DNA of 64,000 bases from Sphaerochaeta sp. Phil3 (GTDB lineage: Bacteria; Spirochaetota; Spirochaetia; Sphaerochaetales; Sphaerochaetaceae). How positions within the stretch are numbered: the first letter of the stretch is position 1; every line of letters starts with the position of its first letter. The translations under genes and the position numbers were made by a program. Below the pieces are notes generated by a model. It ran no database searches, had not been told where the DNA came from, and worked only from the letters and a program-made list of their open reading frames with translations. The stretch lies in contig MSGT01000071.1 of NCBI GenBank assembly GCA_001940825.1, positions 1 through 64,000 on the forward strand. The letters run 5' to 3'. This document shows positions 56,266-64,000 of this stretch, piece by piece.

Positions 56266-58209
56266 ATGATTATACGCGACAAGAAGGTCTATGTATATGA
56301 TATTGAAGTATTTCAAAATATCTTTCACTGTTCTGTTAAAAATACAGAAACAGGAGAAATATATAAATTTGAAATCTCTGAAAGAAGGAACCAGCTAAGA
56401 GAATTAGTAAAGTTCTTTAAACAAGTAGACTCTTACATAAAATGGGGTGATTTTTATACTACAGATTTAGAAATAAAATCTGAGGTTATCTTCTGTGGAT
56501 ATAATAATCTGCATTATGATAACCCTATAGTAAATTATATTATAGAGTATGAAGATAAACTCATGAGTTATAATGTAGCTACAATATGTAGTTCTATATT
56601 TAACTTAAGTAGGACTATTACTACTTCTACAGAAGATAATATAGAAGCTTGGAAACATTGGAAGTATCAGATTTGGTTTGATACTTTTGATTTACTTACT
56701 ATGCTTTACTCTAATAAACTTAGAGTAGGTTTGAAAGAAATTCAAGTAACTATGCAATATCCTAATGTACAAGAATTTGTATGTGATTGGGGTAAGCCTC
56801 TTCCTTTAGAAGATTTTGACAATATGATTGATTATAATATCAATGATATAGAGTCAACTTCAGAGCTTTTAAATAGATGTAAGAAAGATATTGATTTACG
56901 TATAGCTATTGAAGATGAATATGGAGTACGAGTCCTTAGTAAGGATGGTGTGAATATTGGAATGAAGATCTTAACTCAAAAGTATCTTGAGAAAACAGGT
57001 TTAACCTGGTGGGATATTGAAGGATTAAGATCACCAATGGATTATATACCACTAAAGGATGTAATACTACCGTTCATTAAGTATGATAGTCCTATTCTAC
57101 AAAGAGTATTAGATGATATGAAAAGTCAGATAGTATCTCCTGGTAGGAAAGGTTATGAAAACAACTTCATATTTAATGGTTTGCGCTATACTGTGGGAGT
57201 AGGAGGGATTCATTCTAAAAATGATCCTGAAATCATTATTCCTAAAGAAGACGAAATGCTAATAGACATTGATGTTGCTTCACTATATCCAAGTATGCTA
57301 ATAGAATATAAGTTCTATCCTAAGCATCTTGGTCCAGAATTCTTAGAGATATATTCTCAAATTAAGGATGAAAGAATAGAAGCTAAGCATAATGGAGATA
57401 AAGTGAAAAATGAGACATTAAAGTTAGCATTGAATGGTTTGTCAGGTAATCTACAAAATCAACATAACTTCTGTTATAGTCCTTTTGCAGTAATGCAAAT
57501 TAGGATAAATGCACAGTTATTATTGCTAATGTTAGCTGAAAAGCTAACACAAATAGGATGCCGAATCGTCCAGGCAAATACTGACGGCTTGTTTATATTA
57601 CTCAAGAAAAGTATATATGAACAGGCTAACAAGATTTGTCGAGAATGGGAACAACTTACAAGACTTACTCTTGAGGAAGAGCGTTTTGAAGCTATGTACC
57701 AATATGCAATTAACGACTACATTGCAGTTAAAGAAGGATATAAGGAAACTAAAAATTCTGATTTAATTAAAACAAAAGGTATGTTTATTACTAAAGTACT
57801 ATTAGGTAAAGGATTATCTGCAAAGATAATACCTGAAGCTATTATAAAGTACTTTGTAGATGGTATACCAGTAGAAGACACTATAAAAGGATGTACGGAT
57901 ATACGTAAATTCTTGATGTCTGAGAAAACTGGTAAACAATGGCATGTTGAATACATGAACCAAGAACAACAGCGAACTAATCGTTTCTATGCATCTACTA
58001 ATGGTGGATACTTATGGAAATGGAAATATTCAGATAACACTGATGCTAAATCATATCAGAATATGCTTACTGCATCTGGTGTTACTCTTTTAAATAAGTT
58101 CGATGACAAACCAATTGAAGAGAGAAAGATTAACTATAGGTATTATATTTATGAAGCCTATAAGATAATCCGAGACTTAAAACCGTTACAACTGAGCCTA
58201 TGGGATTAA
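56266..58209 (+). CDS. DNA polymerase, family B
   Basis: 647 aa, TAA stop. The 3'-5' exonuclease has YDIEVF (11-16), GYNNLHYDNP (78-87) and DYNINDIEST (near 190). The polymerase has motif A DIDVASLYPSM (332-342), motif B LALNGLSGNLQN (near 388) and motif C ANTDG (near 437; TDG in place of the usual DTD). It is the replicative polymerase. It is compact, of the phi29/protein-primed size, but no terminal-protein insert is evident. Next to primase and helicase genes. Confidence 0.93.
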   Translation: MIIRDKKVYVYDIEVFQNIFHCSVKNTETGEIYKFEISERRNQLRELVKFFKQVDSYIKWGDFYTTDLEIKSEVIFCGYNNLHYDNPIVNYIIEYEDKLMSYNVATICSSIFNLSRTITTSTEDNIEAWKHWKYQIWFDTFDLLTMLYSNKLRVGLKEIQVTMQYPNVQEFVCDWGKPLPLEDFDNMIDYNINDIESTSELLNRCKKDIDLRIAIEDEYGVRVLSKDGVNIGMKILTQKYLEKTGLTWWDIEGLRSPMDYIPLKDVILPFIKYDSPILQRVLDDMKSQIVSPGRKGYENNFIFNGLRYTVGVGGIHSKNDPEIIIPKEDEMLIDIDVASLYPSMLIEYKFYPKHLGPEFLEIYSQIKDERIEAKHNGDKVKNETLKLALNGLSGNLQNQHNFCYSPFAVMQIRINAQLLLLMLAEKLTQIGCRIVQANTDGLFILLKKSIYEQANKICREWEQLTRLTLEEERFEAMYQYAINDYIAVKEGYKETKNSDLIKTKGMFITKVLLGKGLSAKIIPEAIIKYFVDGIPVEDTIKGCTDIRKFLMSEKTGKQWHVEYMNQEQQRTNRFYASTNGGYLWKWKYSDNTDAKSYQNMLTASGVTLLNKFDDKPIEERKINYRYYIYEAYKIIRDLKPLQLSLWD

Positions 58210-58266
58210 CAAAGGCTTTACCAAAATATTTCAAAGAACTATAAGCTCATATTTAAATATGAGAAT

Positions 58267-58839
58267 ATGATTTTAGAAATAGATACTTCTATCTTAGATA
58301 GAATACCCAACCTAACTATTAATCAATTAGTATTCCTAACTATCGTATTGAGTGATATCAAAACAATCAATCAAGACATTCAGAGACTTCTCAGCCTAGT
58401 TAATGAAGAAGAAATACGAGAGTTAGAGCATTTAGGTTTAATCTCTATCCAGTATGATGGAGATACCAAAGTCATAAATAAAACAAATAAATTAGCTGAA
58501 CTTCTAAAAGAAGATAAAACTATGTTTGATGAATTTTATGACCAATTTCCAGTTTACGTTATGAGACCTGATGGAACTAAAGGTTTCCTCAGAGCAAATG
58601 TAAACAAATGTAGAAAAGAATATAATCGCATAGTAGGCAAAAGTAAAGCTATGCATCAACATCTTATTAATTGTCTTAAATTTGAGATAGATAACAAGAT
58701 GATGACCGGTAAAATGGGTTATATGAAAACTATGTGGAAATGGCTTACTCAACACGAGTGGGAAACCTATGATGAACAAATGAAATTAGATAAACCTTCA
58801 ACCATAGATAACTATAATTATGGAACAGAACTTATCTAA
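58267..58839 (+). CDS. Replication-initiation or helicase-loader-like protein
   Basis: 190 aa. N-terminal winged-helix-like part (LTINQLVFLTIVLSDIKTIN, IRELEHLGLISIQYDGDTKV), then a conserved-looking FYDQFPVYVMRPDGTKGFLR, CRKEYNRIVGKSKAMHQHLI and GYMKTMWKWLTQHEWETY. It overlaps the helicase gene start by 20 bases, as loaders often do. Family not certain. Confidence 0.65.
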   Translation: MILEIDTSILDRIPNLTINQLVFLTIVLSDIKTINQDIQRLLSLVNEEEIRELEHLGLISIQYDGDTKVINKTNKLAELLKEDKTMFDEFYDQFPVYVMRPDGTKGFLRANVNKCRKEYNRIVGKSKAMHQHLINCLKFEIDNKMMTGKMGYMKTMWKWLTQHEWETYDEQMKLDKPSTIDNYNYGTELI

Positions 58840-59800
58840 AACACTACCATTCCGTCATATATCTTCAGCTACAAATGAAGCAGTAGAGTATATACGTAGA
58901 AGAAAAAATCATGAGATTATTTCACTACGTACAAGATGGAATAAGTTCAATAAATCCTGTATGGGTGGTATTGAACCTAATACGATATATACTATAGTAG
59001 GTATATCTGGTAGTGGTAAATCTTCATTTGTAAATACGCTTGAAACTGATTTAATAGATTTAAATTCTAAACAGGATGTTATAGTACTTAATTTCTCATT
59101 TGAGATGTTAAGTTCTAGGCAGGTAGGTAGAAAAATGAGCAGTAAGCTAAGGCAAACTACTGCAGAGCTATACAGTGCTAATAATGAATTAGATGATGAT
59201 TTATTAGCTAAAGTTGAACAAACTTCTCAACAAATAAAATCATATCCGATATATTATGTAGATACACCGGGTACTGTTGACGATATAGCATCTACTATAA
59301 ACTATTTCTACGAGAATAAGGCTAAAGGCAAGAAATTTGTGATTATACTTGATCATACTTTACTTGTTGAAGGTCAAGCTCGTGAAACAGCCCTGCAAGT
59401 GATTTCAGATTTACAGAAACTATTTATCAGAGTAAAGAAGTTACCTGATACTACTATAATTCAGTTATCACAGATGAATCGAAACATTGAGAGTCCTGAA
59501 AGAATTAATAACCCCTCTATGCATTATCCAATGCGTAGTGATATATCTTCCGCTGATACTATATTTCATGCATCTGATTATGTTATATGTATCCACAGAC
59601 CGGAACTACTCAATATACAACAGTATGGACCAAATCGTTTACTAGTGAAGAATAAAGTCTACTTGCATATACTTAAAAATAGGGATGCAGGAGAATGTGC
59701 GATATTAGAGTTTGATAACGATTTGAAATACAATAACTTAATTGAGACTATACGAGATGAGGAACCAGTGATGAAGATTTCGTTTAGTAATAACAATTAA
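58820..59800 (+). CDS. DnaB-like replicative helicase
   Basis: 326 aa. RecA-type core with Walker A GISGSGKSS (61-69), FSFEMLSSRQVGRKMSSKLR, Walker B VIILDHTLLVEG and TIIQLSQMNRNIE, motif order of DnaB/Gp4 C-terminal ATPases. It lacks the N-terminal DnaB domain. It unwinds DNA for the polymerase encoded upstream. Confidence 0.9.
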   Translation: MEQNLSKTLPFRHISSATNEAVEYIRRRKNHEIISLRTRWNKFNKSCMGGIEPNTIYTIVGISGSGKSSFVNTLETDLIDLNSKQDVIVLNFSFEMLSSRQVGRKMSSKLRQTTAELYSANNELDDDLLAKVEQTSQQIKSYPIYYVDTPGTVDDIASTINYFYENKAKGKKFVIILDHTLLVEGQARETALQVISDLQKLFIRVKKLPDTTIIQLSQMNRNIESPERINNPSMHYPMRSDISSADTIFHASDYVICIHRPELLNIQQYGPNRLLVKNKVYLHILKNRDAGECAILEFDNDLKYNNLIETIRDEEPVMKISFSNNN

Positions 59801-59814
59801 AAAGGCTGAAAATT

Positions 59815-60330
59815 ATGAAAACATATACATTTAAGTTACCGAAAAACAATAAAACTGCAGATATCTACAAAGAATCTTTGATGAAACGTGTTGTTAACGC
59901 TTATCCTTGGTTAACAGTAGAAAGTAATTATGACTATCCTAAGTGTACCTATGGCATTGAATATGCTGGTGCTGGTGATTATATTACTCTTGGCTTGAGT
60001 AAGACTCATAACATTGGATGGTTGCCTAAGGAATGTGCAGAATGTCCATTCAAGTGCTTTGCTGATGGTAGCATTAACTTTGACCTTGAAAAAGAATTCT
60101 TTAACGCATTGTCTGCACTTGATATTTATGCTAAGAAGAATTATCCTTTTAAGAAGGATTATGACTTTGAAGATGAATTCGGTACACCGATTAAGATTTT
60201 TGATAACTTCGTACAGATTGGTTACGATATCATCCCGATTGCAACTGGTTCATTGAACCATTTGAAACCGAAAACTAAAAAGACTATTATTGATATCACG
60301 ATTAAGATTAAAAATCGTGGTTTATTCTAA
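59815..60330 (+). CDS. Hypothetical replication-module protein
   Basis: 171 aa. KTYTFKLPKNNKTADIYKES opens. ECAECPFKCF at about 75-84 could be a metal site, followed by acidic DYDFEDEFGTPIKIFDN. TAA stop. Located between helicase and Sak4-like ATPase. Unknown. Confidence 0.65.
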   Translation: MKTYTFKLPKNNKTADIYKESLMKRVVNAYPWLTVESNYDYPKCTYGIEYAGAGDYITLGLSKTHNIGWLPKECAECPFKCFADGSINFDLEKEFFNALSALDIYAKKNYPFKKDYDFEDEFGTPIKIFDNFVQIGYDIIPIATGSLNHLKPKTKKTIIDITIKIKNRGLF

Positions 60331-60395
60331 ATAAATATCCAAACTATCAGAAACTACCAAAGCATTCTCAGAGGATACAATATAATTAAAGCTTT

Positions 60396-61136
60396 ATGAT
60401 TGTATTACCGAAAGAGAAAGTAAAAGCCAAAGTAGAGAATCCTCGATTCTTAATTATATTTGGCAAACCAAAAGCCGGTAAAACCACTCTAGCGTCTAGA
60501 TTAGATAACAATCTAATCGTAGACTTAGAAGGTGGTTCTGAGTTCCTCGAAGCTCTTGCTGTACAAGCTAGGTCTGTAAAAGACTTAGGAGATATTGCTA
60601 CAGCAATTAGAGAAGAAATTAAACAGACCGGTAAGAAACCATACAAATATATTACTCTAGACAATGCCTCAAGATTAGAGGAGATATGTCTTAGCTATGC
60701 AGCACAGTTGTATAGAGCAACCCCTATGGGTAAGAATTACTCTGGAAACGACGTAAGAACCTTGCCTAATGGTTCTGGTTATATGTATCTACAACAAGCT
60801 GTAAGAAAAGTTATAGATATGTTTAGAGATTTATGTGATAACTTTATACTTATTGGTCATACTCGAGATAAGTTGATTAATAAGGAAGGAGAAGAGTTGT
60901 CAGAAATGTCCCTTGACTTAGTAGGTAAACTTGCTAATATTATATGTGGCGAAGCAGATGCTGTTGGCTATGTATATAGAAAGAGAAATGAAACTCATAT
61001 CTCTTTTGAAGGTGGAGATAACTCCGTTAGAGAAGCAAGAGCGCCTCATTTAAGAGGTAAGAACATTGTTATTGCAGAAAGCGATGAAAACAATGATATT
61101 AAGGTATATTGGGATAAAATATATTTGCCTGAGTAA
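60396..61136 (+). CDS. Sak4-like single-strand annealing / recombination ATPase
   Basis: 246 aa. Walker A GKPKAGKTT (23-31), VDLEGGSEFL, Walker B YKYITLDNAS, then NGSGYMYLQQAVRKVIDMFR and FILIGHTRDKLI, the pattern of phage Sak4 / AAA_24 proteins. The SSB-like gene lies directly downstream, the usual partner. Confidence 0.85.
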   Translation: MIVLPKEKVKAKVENPRFLIIFGKPKAGKTTLASRLDNNLIVDLEGGSEFLEALAVQARSVKDLGDIATAIREEIKQTGKKPYKYITLDNASRLEEICLSYAAQLYRATPMGKNYSGNDVRTLPNGSGYMYLQQAVRKVIDMFRDLCDNFILIGHTRDKLINKEGEELSEMSLDLVGKLANIICGEADAVGYVYRKRNETHISFEGGDNSVREARAPHLRGKNIVIAESDENNDIKVYWDKIYLPE

Positions 61137-61175
61137 CTTTTAACAGTATTTTATATCAGTTTAAAAGATTAAGTT

Positions 61176-61781
61176 ATGATTTATAGTACAGAATTAGCAA
61201 ACCAGATACAAGAGAGTAAAAATAAGTACTTAGAAGCAGGTATTCACGATAATGTGAAATTTGTAAGTGCTAGAGTTGATAAGTCCATTAATGGTAATAT
61301 CTTTATTGAATTTAAGTTCGAGAAAGATGAACAGACTATGACACATACTGAATGGGAGTCTACTAAGAAACCTATGGAATCTGAAGAAGACTTTCAGAAC
61401 AGAGCAAATAGACAAGTAAAGCGTATATTGCAGATACTTAGCTGTTTCTATCCTAAAGAAGCTCTCGTCTTTGCAGGTTCATCATTTAATGAATTTGCTA
61501 ATTGGGTTGTTAATTTGCTGAATGCAGCAAATAAAGATATTTTACTTAGAGTAAAGATAGTTTATAACAATAAAGGTTATACTACATTACCTAACTATTG
61601 TAAATTTACTTTCATTGAACCGATGAATTTACCTGAGGGTCAAGTAAGTAAGATTACAGAATTGAATATTGATGTCTTTGTTCGTCCTATCACAGCAGAT
61701 AAGGAAACAACAGATGTTAATCCGTTAGATAAGGTAGATAAAGGAGTAGCAGATACTCAGAATGACGATTTGCCGTTCTAA
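61176..61781 (+). CDS. ssDNA-binding protein-like
   Basis: 201 aa. Beta-rich core (IEFKFEKDEQTMTHTEWEST, RVKIVYNNKGYTTLPNYCKF) and an acidic C-terminus ending NDDLPF, the classical SSB tip that binds partners. Placement after the Sak4-like ATPase agrees. The OB fold itself is inferred. Confidence 0.75.
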   Translation: MIYSTELANQIQESKNKYLEAGIHDNVKFVSARVDKSINGNIFIEFKFEKDEQTMTHTEWESTKKPMESEEDFQNRANRQVKRILQILSCFYPKEALVFAGSSFNEFANWVVNLLNAANKDILLRVKIVYNNKGYTTLPNYCKFTFIEPMNLPEGQVSKITELNIDVFVRPITADKETTDVNPLDKVDKGVADTQNDDLPF

Positions 61782-61794
61782 TATAATCTTTTAA

Positions 61795-61958
61795 CAGCTT
61801 GCCTACGCTAGGCATAATATAGCGATACGTGAGTAGCATGCCGCTATGTGAGTAATTCGTCGGTGGCATGACTCTTAGAGAAATCCGATGCAAGCCGTGA
61901 AAGGCGGTGGAGAATTACAAAATTCATAGATTTGTAATAGCATGCACTCACGTTTTTA
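61795..61958 (+). ncRNA. Compact structured RNA with alternative pairings
   Basis: A closing helix of 14 bp with one bulge (61827-61841 with 61940-61953) ends in CGTTTTT, terminator-like. Inside, GTAATTC (61852) pairs with GAATTAC (61912), CGTCGG with CCGATG, and GCC-GTGAAA-GGC. TTACAAA (61915) can instead pair with TTTGTAA (61931), sharing bases with GAATTAC, so two folds compete. A short GCCTA/TAGGC hairpin precedes it. This looks like a switch or a small RNA element before the primase gene; no known class recognised. Confidence 0.6.
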
Positions 61959-61961
61959 TAA

Positions 61962-62085
61962 GGGATACTAGTTTAATGGTAAAACAAGGTAGCTAGAAAT
62001 AGTTGAATATTATGAATAGAATAAAATAAGCAAGAACTATCTATTATAATACGCCTGATTTACGGTTCGATTCCGTAGTATTCCA
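61962..62085 (+). tRNA. tRNA-like gene with enlarged central region (124 nt)
   Basis: Acceptor GGGATAC/GTATTCC, D arm GTTTAATGGTAAAAC and T arm TACGG-TTCGATT-CCGTA are canonical. About 75 bases lie between D and T arms instead of 23, with an inner pair ATAGTT/AACTAT and AGGTAG/CTATCT. Total length matches the 45,626 element (123). An unspliced small intron in the anticodon arm is possible; anticodon not readable. Confidence 0.6.
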
Positions 62086-62100
62086 CTAAAGATATATCAT

Positions 62101-63069
62101 ATGTTATATGACACTACGAACATAAAAGATGAAGAGAATATTACTTTAGAGTATATACTATCTAAAGTAACAGAGTATGATATATATTCAGCGTATATAG
62201 GTAATTTTAAAGTTGGCATGATTTATAATAGTCCCTTTAGAAAAGATAAAAATCCATCATTTGGATGTTTCTATAGTAGGACTACTAAACAGTTAATGTT
62301 TAAGGATCATGGCACAGGTGATTGCGGTAATGTAATTAAGTTCGTTTCATTACTTACTGGTTTAACTAATTATTCAGATATACTGAATGATATAGTTAAT
62401 AAGCTTAAGATTACTAATAATACGCAACTCGTTAGCTCTAAGCAATACATACCGTCAACAGAGACAGTAATTGGTGTAGTAAGACAAGACTTTACTCTAA
62501 CAGACATCAATTACTGGTCTCAGTTCAATATTAGTACTACTACTTTGAAGAAATTCGGAGTAAGTAGTATTAAATATTATTTGTGTAATGGTATTGTAAA
62601 GGGTATTTACAAGGATACGAATCCTATGTATGCTTATAAGGTATATAATCATTTTAAGATATATAGACCTTTAGCAGATAAATATACAAAGTGGCGTAAT
62701 AACCTGACTGAAAACGATATTCAGGGATTTAAACAGTTACCTAAAACTGGTGATATACTCATTATAACAAAGAGTATGAAAGACGTCATGTGTTTATACG
62801 AAATGGGTATTCCTGCGATAAGCCCATCATCAGAATCAACTTTTGTACCTGACAAGGCATTAGAACAGCTTAAGAAGCGTTTTAAACGCATTATTATAAT
62901 GTTTGATAGAGATGAAGCTGGTGTAAAATATCTTCGCAAAATGAGCCTTAAAACAGGCTTAGAAGGCTTATTAGTCCATAAGAAGTTTAAGGCTAAAGAT
63001 ATATCAGATGCTATTAAAGCAAATGATTTTGAAACTATAAAAAATTGGCTTTATGAAGAAATTTATTAA
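62101..63069 (+). CDS. DnaG-like DNA primase with Toprim domain
   Basis: 322 aa. The N-terminal part has SPFRKDKNPSFGCFY and FKDHGTGDCGNVIKF, matching the zinc-binding/RNA-polymerase region of short phage primases though with few Cys. The Toprim domain has DILIITKSMKDVMCLYEMGI and IIIMFDRDEAG. It makes RNA primers for the polymerase and helicase encoded upstream. Confidence 0.9.
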   Translation: MLYDTTNIKDEENITLEYILSKVTEYDIYSAYIGNFKVGMIYNSPFRKDKNPSFGCFYSRTTKQLMFKDHGTGDCGNVIKFVSLLTGLTNYSDILNDIVNKLKITNNTQLVSSKQYIPSTETVIGVVRQDFTLTDINYWSQFNISTTTLKKFGVSSIKYYLCNGIVKGIYKDTNPMYAYKVYNHFKIYRPLADKYTKWRNNLTENDIQGFKQLPKTGDILIITKSMKDVMCLYEMGIPAISPSSESTFVPDKALEQLKKRFKRIIIMFDRDEAGVKYLRKMSLKTGLEGLLVHKKFKAKDISDAIKANDFETIKNWLYEEIY

Positions 63070-63331
63070 AAATATAGGTAAGATATTGTCTTACTCTGTC
63101 AAAATACTTTTCATTATGTACTGTATTCCTGCATTCTTAGTTGACTATATTGCTCAAGTACTTGCTGGAGAAGTAAAAGCTTGTCATGCAAAATGGAAGG
63201 CTGCATGGAGTATTATCAAATTTGTAATGGATAAAGCCATAAAAGGCGAACCTGTTACATTAAAAAGTACATTTGGAGCTTCTACTAAGAATGATTCTAT
63301 AACTTATTGTAAGAGTGTAGTCTTATCATGA
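63053..63331 (+). CDS. Small early protein, possible membrane segment
   Basis: 92 aa. KKFIKNIGKILSYSVKILFI then MYCIPAFLVDYIAQVLAGEV, amphipathic or one membrane span. Overlaps primase end and the next start. Unknown. Confidence 0.6.
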   Translation: MKKFIKNIGKILSYSVKILFIMYCIPAFLVDYIAQVLAGEVKACHAKWKAAWSIIKFVMDKAIKGEPVTLKSTFGASTKNDSITYCKSVVLS

Positions 63332-63729
63332 TGTTATTTGTAAGAAGAAAAAGTACAAAGAAGCAAGGAAAAGTAAAAAACGCTACTCCAAATGAATATG
63401 ACGGTATAAAGTTTAGAAGTAAACTTGAAACCTATACATATAAGAAGCTGAAAGAAGCAAAAATCAAGGCTGATTATGAAAAGCACAGATTTGAACTTCT
63501 TCCAGCTTTTACTTTTGGAGAAAAGAAATATCGTCCAATGACTTACCTACCTGATTTTGTAGGTGATGGATTTATTATCGAATGTAAAGGCTATCCTAAT
63601 GAGGCATGGCCTTTACGTGAGAAACTATTTAACTACTACTTGTATAGACGTGAAATTGATGTAAAATTTTACATAGTTCATAATCAAAAACAAGTAGATG
63701 AGTTAATAAAACATTTGAAAGGATGTTAA
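63328..63729 (+). CDS. DUF1064-type endonuclease / resolvase-like
   Basis: 133 aa. NEYDGIKFRSKLETYTYKKL, FELLPAFTFGEKKYRPMTYL and PDFVGDGFIIECKGYPNEAW follow the DUF1064 pattern: an early Glu, then PDF and E-x-K catalytic residues of the PD-(D/E)XK fold. Phage proteins of this family are thought to be Holliday-junction resolvases or replication nucleases. Confidence 0.8.
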   Translation: MMLFVRRKSTKKQGKVKNATPNEYDGIKFRSKLETYTYKKLKEAKIKADYEKHRFELLPAFTFGEKKYRPMTYLPDFVGDGFIIECKGYPNEAWPLREKLFNYYLYRREIDVKFYIVHNQKQVDELIKHLKGC

Positions 63730-63774
63730 TTTTCTATACATTATTAGTATATAAACTAACAAAAAATTTGCAAT

Positions 63775-64000
63775 ATGAAAATATGTGCAATTAGCGATTT
63801 ACATGGTAATCTACCTAGTATACCTGAGTGTGATGTACTATGTATAGCTGGTGATGTAGTAGAGTTAGTTGTTCAAAGAGACAGCGATGAATCAGATAAA
63901 TGGTGGAGTGTTACTTTTGTAAACTGGGTAGATAAACTTCCTTGTAAGAAAGTAATAGTAGTACCTGGTAATCATGATATCTATATCGAACGACTATATG
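63775..64000 (+). CDS. Metallophosphoesterase, partial
   Basis: 75 residues visible; the gene runs off the right edge. MKICAISDLHGN is motif I of calcineurin-like phosphoesterases, IAGDVV is motif II (GD), and VVPGNHD is motif III (GNH), all metal ligands. It could act on nucleotides or nucleic acid ends (SbcD or MPE-like). Confidence 0.88.
   Translation, partial: MKICAISDLHGNLPSIPECDVLCIAGDVVELVVQRDSDESDKWWSVTFVNWVDKLPCKKVIVVPGNHDIYIERLY

Noticed and set aside
1-64000. CRISPR array, rRNA, insertion sequence or integrase
   Set aside because: I saw no regular spaced repeats, rRNA signatures, transposase or integrase motifs; only homing-type mobile genes are present.

Overview
The window is most likely part of a tailed, crAss-like (Crassvirales-type) phage of gut Bacteroidales. 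The evidence is an AT-rich genome with two divergent gene blocks, a crAss-like order of large terminase, portal, scaffold, capsid protein, ring proteins and tail proteins, Bacteroidetes-style TAnnTTTG promoter boxes, AT-rich start regions with few Shine-Dalgarno sites, and in-frame TAG codons throughout the late genes. There is no rRNA, CRISPR array or host housekeeping cluster.

Left block (about 1-37,260, all minus strand, transcribed leftwards). These are the late virion and lysis genes. Read with the standard code nearly all the large ones look broken. Read with TAG as glutamine they become continuous genes, and every late gene I reconstructed ends in TAA or TGA. From promoter-proximal to distal: small accessory proteins and a dATP/dGTP pyrophosphohydrolase-like protein (37.3-31.2 kb); a tRNA with anticodon CTA that can read TAG (31.10-31.17 kb); terminase; portal; several zinc-protease-like proteins; a 970-aa cargo-like protein; scaffold; major capsid protein; a GIY-YIG homing endonuclease; three ring-type connector proteins; a 324-aa structural protein; very large tail proteins; an M15 peptidase; collagen-like and fibre proteins with poly-G tracts; and a tail fibre with a C-terminal S74-type chaperone that runs off the left edge.

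Divergent control region (37,256-37,571). It holds TTAACA-rich sequence and a structured leader before the first rightward gene, which unusually has a strong Shine-Dalgarno sequence.

Right block (37,572-64,000, plus strand). These are early genes: many small proteins, an ECF-type sigma factor, then a replication module with family B DNA polymerase, a replication-initiation-like protein, DnaB-like helicase, Sak4-like ATPase, SSB-like protein, primase, DUF1064 nuclease and metallophosphoesterase. Several of these genes end at TAG, so TAG appears to be a stop early and glutamine late; the suppressor tRNA sits on the late strand and could make the switch.

The right block also carries much non-coding RNA: two very large structured tracts (about 1.2 kb and 2 kb), a group I intron with an antisense HNH gene, a tmRNA-like gene whose tag would end in LAA, tRNA-Leu and tRNA-Arg, several tRNA-like genes with abnormal or enlarged anticodon regions, and a compact switch-like RNA at 61.8 kb. 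These RNAs, the code switch, and the poly-G (phase-variation-like) tracts in the fibre genes are the most unusual parts.
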